A stretch of 34,779 nt of DNA, taken from positions 1 to 34,779 of the forward strand of contig LRSR01014349.1 of the NCBI GenBank assembly GCA_001579985.1. The letters are read 5' to 3'. Positions 30,201 to 34,779 of the stretch are shown here, piece by piece (the stretch's first letter is position 1; every line of letters starts with the position of its first letter). Source of the stretch: Hypsibius dujardini (taxonomy: Eukaryota > Tardigrada > Eutardigrada > Parachela > Hypsibiidae). The notes below the pieces were generated by a model. That model saw only the letters and a list, made by a program, of their open reading frames with translations. It was not told the origin of the DNA and ran no database searches. Made by a program: the position numbers and the translations under genes.

Positions 30201-32533
30201 CCCTTAAAAACATTCCAATTATTTGGACACTGTTTCATTTCCAATTCGATTTCGAGTCGCTTGGCGTCACTCGAATATTTTTTGGAGATCAGGGGGCGGA
30301 GCTCTGGCTTGGCAACGGATATAGCGATAACAAAAAGCACAGCTTACCTATTCAAAGATGGCAGCAGCGATTGCAGTCGCATGGAGTGCGGAGAAGATGG
30401 CGATCCACAGTTTCCAGCTGAACGGCTCCAGAAAGGCAGATAGCTTGATCTTGGCCTTGGTCGTCGCCACGAGGAACGAGAATTTGGAGTAGTAATACGG
30501 ACTGGAAAAGTCGATCGCGCTTTTGCGCGACTGCGTCACGCTGATGGAACCGAATCCGATGTGGGCGGCGCCTGATCGGAGATCACCAATGATGCCGTCC
30601 CATTGACCGTTTTCTAGTTCTCTACCATCTGATCCAAAAAAAGCAGAACAAACTCACCTTTTACTTGGGTTATTTAGGCTCATTAAAAAAGTTCAATTAA
30701 GAACAGCAAAATCTGGTGCTTTTTTTAAAATTAAATTAAGATGGATATAATTTCAATACCTTTGTCGTCAGCAACAAGGTAGACACCGAAATCGAATCCG
30801 ACGTCCTTGCTAAGCGCCGTTAGAAGGTCCATCGCGAGGCCCTTACAACATAAGAAGTTATGAAGCGGTCCCGTGAGGATTTCCGTTTCAAAATTAGCGA
30901 AGATCTGTCGGAGTTCGTTCTTGTTTTTGGTGGCCACGCGGAGACAGGGTATTCCCATGAGGCAAAAGTTCTCGTCCGTGACTGGATAGTCCTCAATTGT
31001 GAAGGGATGACTGACACCTTCGAGAGTTTATTTAGCAACAAATCAACAATTATATACCGGACAAATTACGGTTGTGGAAAATTAAGTAATTAATTAAATA
31101 ATTAATTAATTAGCACGTGCCTTTTTTACTTACGCGTTACGACTCGTAAATGACTCCGTGATTCGGCTAAGGTATTGGAGAATTTCTCTCCGGCGACGAC
31201 AATGGCCGGACTGAGGGCTCCCTGCTCGGAGATGTTGCCGATTCGGGTCCAACGATGACGGGTCTTCTTCCTGCTCAGACCGAGGATTTCAAACATGATT
31301 TGCTGTTTGGGAGACGTTGGCCCATCCAAGTACCGCTTCATTTCCCTAAACGCCGAACAAGAATTTAGCATGTCTTAACCAAAAAACATTTCATTCTCAG
31401 TGATTGGAGTAAAATTCATCCACACTTCCCCATTCAGTAGAAAGGGGAAAGAGGGCGGGGTTAAGCAGTAACGAATTGACCGTTGAGCCGACCGGGCCCT
31501 TGCCCCTCCCCTCCCCCGATTCGAAATGGGGGGGGGGAGTTTTTTAACACTTTTCACGTGTTAAAGCTTCCCCCCCCGCCCGACGCAGGGGGAGGGGGAA
31601 GCAGCATAAAAAGGTAAGAAAAAAAGAAAACCACTGCAGTCAATCAACCAACTAAGGCAGAAAGGCCACCAAAATCAGCTTTCAACGTCAGAAAAGGATT
31701 CAAATTCCATAGGGATTGATTGGCGGTTGATTGGTTGATTGAATGTTGTGGTTTTCCTTTTTTCTCTTACCTTTTTATCCTGCTATATTTCCCTTCATCT
31801 GGTGTAAACGAATTTTAGAAATCACAAAATCTGGACCTGTATGGTTTAAAATTGATTTCTAGTCCGGGAAATAAAACAAAACGGAAATTTTTAGCAACAT
31901 GGGAAAAGCCGTGCAGTATTGTTTCACGAAATCAAGTAAAATCAAAACTTTGCAAGTAACCTGCAAGCAGCATACCAGCAGCCCTGGTATGCCATACCAT
32001 GCCCTGGTATGCCATACTATGCCCGTATGCCACGACTCAGGATATACAGTGGCTCCCAAAGTTCGCTGTTCCAAAACTCGCCAGTATACATACGTTGGGG
32101 ATATGAAAAGCTATGCGATTTCGTTCTTTCATACTTCATATATAATCGCTCTAACAATTATCTTATCAGTCACATTCCCAGGGGTACATAAATTTTTTAT
32201 AAAACCGACCCATAATTGTGTCTTATGCTGTTGGAGGACAGTCCACTACTTACATAACGGGAGGTGAACTCTGAAAAGGCGCTGTCAAAATACCCTCTTA
32301 TTACGTATCAGTTATCCCGGCGGTCTTTCTGGTACCCATGGCGAGAGCCTCACACTCAAGGAAAACAAAGATTTCTTGAAGACTCAAAGACATGCTCTTG
32401 GCAGACGGATGTGATGATACTTCACGCTTCTTGTAACAGCACCACCGTGACCTTACTCATTAAATCGACCTGCGTGACAACTTTGGCTGGTCTTAGCGTG
32501 TCTGTTAGTTTTTTGAGGAGCGGCTTCATCCTC
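27250..32533 (-). CDS. ionotropic glutamate receptor-like gene, at least 12 exons, possibly decaying
   Basis: Ligand-gated cation channel of the iGluR/IR superfamily, expected in the plasma membrane. Exons read on the minus strand: 32533-32426, 31345-31134, 31017-30760, 30628-30348, 29895-29771, 29651-29576, 29508-29435, 29360-29265, 29212-29065, 28609-28226, 27937-27501 and 27357-27250. Most have GT/AG borders with matching phase. S1 of the ligand-binding domain holds HLRVVTRVSHPFTI, CKGLAMDLLTAL and VTQSRKSAIDFSSPYYY, including the ligand-contacting Arg. M1 follows (FSWKLWIAIFSAL), then the pore and M3 (SWPNKVLINFWGGFCFVIL) and SYTANHAA. S2 has TIPGTSAEIFI and SLDALIYDTALLDY with Asp. M4 is GVFALLGAGAGVCLIILAL, followed by a long Ser/Asn/Pro-rich tail. 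The 5' end is incomplete. Problems: a TAG ends exon 4, the M1-pore linker is missing, and exons 10 and 11 do not agree in phase. Confidence 0.8.
30348..30350 (-). other. in-frame TAG directly before a splice donor in the receptor gene
   Basis: Exon 4 reads ...AAIFE and then TAG, followed at once by GTAAGC. The next recognised exon starts in phase 0, so the stop is in frame if this donor is used. It falls just after M1, where relatives continue into a 15-20 residue linker. Confidence 0.7.
31085..31113. repeat. TAATTAAT-rich tract in a receptor intron
   Basis: A run of AATTAATTAAATAATTAATT type inside the intron between 31134 and 31017. It is simple AT-rich sequence. Confidence 0.8.
31528..31580. 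repeat. G-tract/C-tract hairpin
   Basis: A run of ten or more G followed by AGTTTTTTAACAC is mirrored, across a short loop, by GTGTTAAAGCTTCCCCCCCC. The imperfect stem is about 20 bp. It lies in the receptor intron about 20 bp before the partial element copy. G- and C-tracts also make it prone to assembly error. Confidence 0.65.
31599..32083 (+). mobile_element. third, partial copy of the element (inner end only)
   Basis: It starts exactly at the foldback (GCAGCATAAAAAGGTAAG) and runs through the end region, a shortened TATGCC minisatellite and the segment CAGTGGCTCCCAAAGTTCGC to terminus GTTCCAAAACTCGCCA at 32083. It matches right-arm positions 21219 down to 20608, with a shorter minisatellite and a few substitutions. 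It lies within an intron of the receptor gene. Confidence 0.88.
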
Positions 32534-32546
32534 CTGTAGTCACTTA

Positions 32547-32790
32547 TGGCGAGTTTTGGAACAAGAACTTTTCAGACTGCAGTCACGACAAGTGGCATGG
32601 AATTGGAATTATGTAGTTGATGCGTTACGGAGATTAGTGACACTATACTGCAGTAGATTGGAGTTATGGAGTGAGGCACAGGCACATAACTCCAACAACT
32701 CCAAGAACTCCATAACTCCAAACCCTCACCCCCATAGGTGAGGCACATAATTCCAACAACTCTAATAGCTCTATAACTCCTATCAGAAAC
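32547..32790 (-). mobile_element. possible fourth element end, opposite orientation
   Basis: TGGCGAGTTTTGGAAC at 32547 repeats the element terminus and faces away from the one ending at 32083. About 130 bp inside it an ATAACTCCAACAACTCC-type minisatellite follows (32683-32785), with inverted GGAGTTATGGAG at 32660. The layout is like the other ends, but the interior sequence differs, so this may be a related family or a chance arrangement. The right boundary is unknown. Confidence 0.45.
32683..32785. repeat. ATAACTCCAACAACTCC minisatellite
   Basis: Two blocks of short CATAACTCC/AACAACTCC units (32685-32720 and 32745-32781), each preceded by TGAGGCAC...CATAA. A complementary GATTGGAGTTATGGAG at 32656 allows a hairpin with the first block. 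Confidence 0.8.
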
Positions 32791-32917
32791 GTAACCATAC
32801 AACCTCGAACGAGACCCCCCTGCAAAAATCTTTGAAAACTGAACCTAAAGTTTGTTGCGTTTGTGCCAAAACTGGCCGCTAGAACTTTGTATAACCCCGA
32901 TCTTCAGATGCACGACC

Positions 32918-33399
32918 ATGCATGGAAATTTTGGAAGCACTTCTTACGATTCAACTGGCAGTCAAACTAACTATGTTTCTGCTCTCCGTGAAGAATTTAA
33001 AAGAAGTCGTGCAGAATCTAGCAACTCGTCTTGTCAACCGTTATCGGGCGCGGTAATCAACCGAGAAGAACGACATGTGCTCTTCGTATTCCTTTAACAG
33101 TATTGGTAATTTTGGCATTTTGGCTTTGTGGCATGACGTTGGTAGGAAATGATGATTTTTTCTGTGACAGAAAAAATTGGATCTTTAGTTATATGATGTA
33201 TGTGGTGGTCAGACGTGATAGAAATCATTTGGCGCGATATGGACCCTACCATCAGAAGACAAGTGTGGTCAATCTGCCATTGAATGCCGGGTGTTCATGT
33301 TTGCCTGATTCGCATCGAGTACACGTGTGCCACAATCTGTTGCGCTATCCACGTAACTTAGTCCTTGGCCACGAGAAGCCCATGCTAAACGGACGCTAA
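32918..33399 (+). pseudogene. type II membrane protein with partial Frizzled-CRD-like segment, frame-shifted
   Basis: Two overlapping plus-strand frames together look like one protein. The first, from ATG at 32918 (good context, ACCATGC), reads MHGNFGSTSYDSTGSQTNYV and continues with a polar, Ser-rich stretch to about 33050. The second (from about 33090) has one membrane segment (LTVLVILAFWLCGMTLV) and then CSCLPDSHRVHVCHNLL...RNLVLGHE. The spacing Cys-x9-Cys-x-Asn-Leu...Gly-His matches the start of a Frizzled-type Cys-rich domain. A short N-terminal tail, one membrane segment and an Fz domain is the order in corin-like type II proteases. The frame switch could be a weak intron or a frameshift. 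The domain stops early at TAA (33400) with no obvious donor, so I call it a fragment. Confidence 0.35.
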
Positions 33400-33411
33400 A
33401 CATGGGAAATG

Positions 33412-33699
33412 TCAAACGAACATGGAAAGTGAAACGTGTGAACGTGCGCGTTTACAAATCAATGGGTGAGCACGCGACGTACGTGCAACGTGAGACCATA
33501 CCAATCTACATCTACGGAAGTCCATTCGTGTGCGTCCGTGGATTCGAGATGCCCTCTGTCCCTGTTCGTAAATAGACTTATTTCTGGAAGCTCTGTTAAA
33601 AAGATCCCCCTGGCAAACTTGAATTAGAATGCCTAACAGCAAAAAGTTGGCAACTGATGAAGTCCAAATTGTCTCCACCGGCTGACTGAAAACCTTCAA
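33412..33699 (-). CDS. possible signal-peptide exon, perhaps the receptor's 5' exon
   Basis: From ATG at 33699 the frame reads MKVFSQPVETIWTSSVANFL and then LLGILIQVCQG, a plausible secretory signal, followed by polar sequence rich in Arg. The later half is Arg/Ser/His-rich and less protein-like. A donor such as TTG|GTATGG near 33499 could end the exon. It lies upstream of, and on the same strand as, the receptor gene. A phase that fits the exon at 32533 was found only with a weak donor. It could equally be an unrelated small secreted protein or a chance frame. Confidence 0.3.
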   Translation of the reverse strand: MKVFSQPVETIWTSSVANFLLLGILIQVCQGDLFNRASRNKSIYEQGQRASRIHGRTRMDFRRCRLVWSHVARTSRAHPLICKRARSHVSLSMFV

Positions 33700-33901
33700 A
33701 TTAGGGACTCGAAATCTTTGACGTTTAAAATCAATTTTTTCAAGTTCTCAAGAGAAACTTCCTAAACTATTTATTCAGTAAAACGACATTGCAATCACGT
33801 CCGTATAATACGTCTTGCTCACAGATAAGAAACCTGCAACCTGCACAATGGCATATCAGGTTCAAATGCGAGACAAAACTCTCTTAATTTTGAGATAGAA
33901 A

Positions 33902-34621
33902 TCAAACATTCACCCCAAGCATCATCAAGTGGCACAAGGTTTCTTCGAGCGTTTTCACCTGACAGCCCGCTTTATCAAAGTTCTCCGCTGACAGCCACGC
34001 CTCCATCGCCCTCTGCAGGATCGGCCATTCCTCGGCGGTGATGGAATACCACGCGACGTCCACACTCCTCCCCTTGATCACCGTGTACTGCCGGAACACC
34101 AACTCGAATCGGAAACCGAAACGCAACGCGGCGCGGTGCGAACGAACGTTGCGAACGTTACAGCTCCATTCCAGCCGCCGGTACCCGAGCGCAATCGCCT
34201 CTTTCGCCAACAAATAAACCGCCTCTGTGCTTTTTGGGGTACGCTGCATACTGGCACCGAAAACCACTCTTCCCAGCTCAATCCGACCGTGCATCGGGAC
34301 GATGGACATGAAAGCTAATGTGCCATGTATTACGCCAGTGTTTTGGTCCACCACTGCGTACGTCCATGGGTCCGTAGTAGCAGCGTGAGCCCGCAACCAG
34401 ATGTGGAATTTCTCGCGGGTGTCGAAGGGTCCGGTCCATAGGTAGTCCCACAGTTTGGGGTCGGACCCGGGACCCTGGAAGGCGGCCCACAAACCGTCGC
34501 CGTGCCGAGCGGCGTCGAGCTTTTCCAGTCGCACGAAGCGACCTTCTAACGTTCGGCTGTCCGGTAGTTTAGCCGGCTTCCAGTTAGGTACGGGAATATC
34601 TTCGGCTGACATAGTAAACAA
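33902..34621 (-). CDS. GNAT family N-acetyltransferase (RimJ/RimL, Acetyltransf_3 type), 239 aa
   Basis: An intact single-exon enzyme predicted to transfer the acetyl group of acetyl-CoA to an amine; the substrate is unknown. It opens with a long N-terminal part ending in EGRFVRLEKLDAARHGDGLW (26-45), then LWDYLWTGPF (57-66). The core beta strands are TYAVVDQNTGVIHGTLAFMS and IELGRVVFG. The acetyl-CoA-binding region is QRTPKSTEAVYLL (126-138), and the C-terminal half reads GYRRLEWSCNVRNVRSHRAA, LRFGFRFE and FRQYTVIKGRSVD. The closing block (EEWPILQRAMEAWLSAENFD) is also typical. This ~230-residue architecture is common in bacteria and fungi and uncommon in animals. The gene is more GC-rich than its surroundings and has no intron. 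An internal Met at residue 4 is an alternative start. Confidence 0.9.
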   Translation of the reverse strand: MFTMSAEDIPVPNWKPAKLPDSRTLEGRFVRLEKLDAARHGDGLWAAFQGPGSDPKLWDYLWTGPFDTREKFHIWLRAHAATTDPWTYAVVDQNTGVIHGTLAFMSIVPMHGRIELGRVVFGASMQRTPKSTEAVYLLAKEAIALGYRRLEWSCNVRNVRSHRAALRFGFRFELVFRQYTVIKGRSVDVAWYSITAEEWPILQRAMEAWLSAENFDKAGCQVKTLEETLCHLMMLGVNV

Positions 34622-34779
34622 GCCTTTTGCCCAGACAATGGCGCAACAAAAAAGGCTGAAGAGATCAGCGCTGCTTGAATGATAACTCGGAAATTTAATC
34701 CAATTTTTACGCGATCGGCTTCCTCCGATTAAAAGACGCTCTGCATGTCGCGTTTCTCTTTCCGATAGTTATGGGTGAA
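34622..34779. other. upstream flank of the GNAT gene
   Basis: Short non-coding end of the window; no motif I can defend. Confidence 0.4.

Noticed and set aside
30128-30340. A 70-aa minus-strand frame in the receptor intron as the missing M1-pore linker
   Set aside because: Its sequence (AKPELRPLISKKYSSDAKRL) does not resemble the linker, and the phase and borders do not join exons 4 and 5.

Overview
The window is nuclear DNA of an invertebrate animal. The coding regions are class A (rhodopsin-like) GPCRs in single long exons, an ionotropic glutamate-type receptor cut into many short exons with GT/AG introns, and a small secreted thyroglobulin-type-1-like protein. The intergenic DNA is AT-rich and full of minisatellites. 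The nearly intronless, lineage-duplicated GPCRs next to a bacterial-looking GNAT gene would fit a tardigrade such as Hypsibius or Ramazzottius. That assignment is an inference and was not tested by any search.

Layout from left to right. (1) 180-9000 is a GPCR cluster: a broken copy (182-1466), an intact 362-residue receptor (3210-4298) and an intact 365-residue receptor (7872-8969). The broken copy is split at TM7 by a 309-bp repeat that recurs inverted at 2728-3024. Between the intact receptors lies a Gly/Tyr-repeat gene on the minus strand, with a second Gly-Gly-X-Tyr exon in the opposite orientation and a diverged inverted repeat outside them. (2) 9980-27294 is a very large inverted repeat. 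Two copies of a ~6.6-kb element face each other, and equivalent positions sum to 37291 with no net indel over about 6.4 kb. They flank a ~4-kb spacer holding a three-exon gene for a secreted protein with two Cys-poor thyroglobulin-1-like modules. (3) 27250-32533 (perhaps to 33699) is an ionotropic glutamate receptor-like gene on the minus strand. At least 12 exons can be followed, including the SYTAN motif. (4) 32550-34779 holds a possible truncated corin/Frizzled-CRD-like gene on the plus strand, a signal-peptide-like exon on the minus strand, and an intact GNAT acetyltransferase on the minus strand that resembles bacterial and fungal RimJ/RimL-type enzymes.

The most notable structure is the repeated element. 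Its ends carry a ~16-bp inverted terminus (core GGCGAGT[T/A]TTGGAAC), each followed by a subterminal minisatellite of TATGCC/TACCTGG type. The same terminus is found five times in the window. One copy ends 60 bp upstream of the thyroglobulin-like start codon, and its other end lies inside the likely last exon of the receptor gene. Two further termini bracket a receptor exon inside-out. The element appears to have duplicated in inverted orientation around a host gene and to have intruded repeatedly into the receptor gene. That gene also shows an in-frame TAG just before a splice donor and a phase mismatch near its 3' end, so it may be decaying. No transposase was recognised in the arms, so the element is non-autonomous, intron-rich or of an unrecognised family. 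An assembly artefact must be excluded for the near-perfect palindrome.
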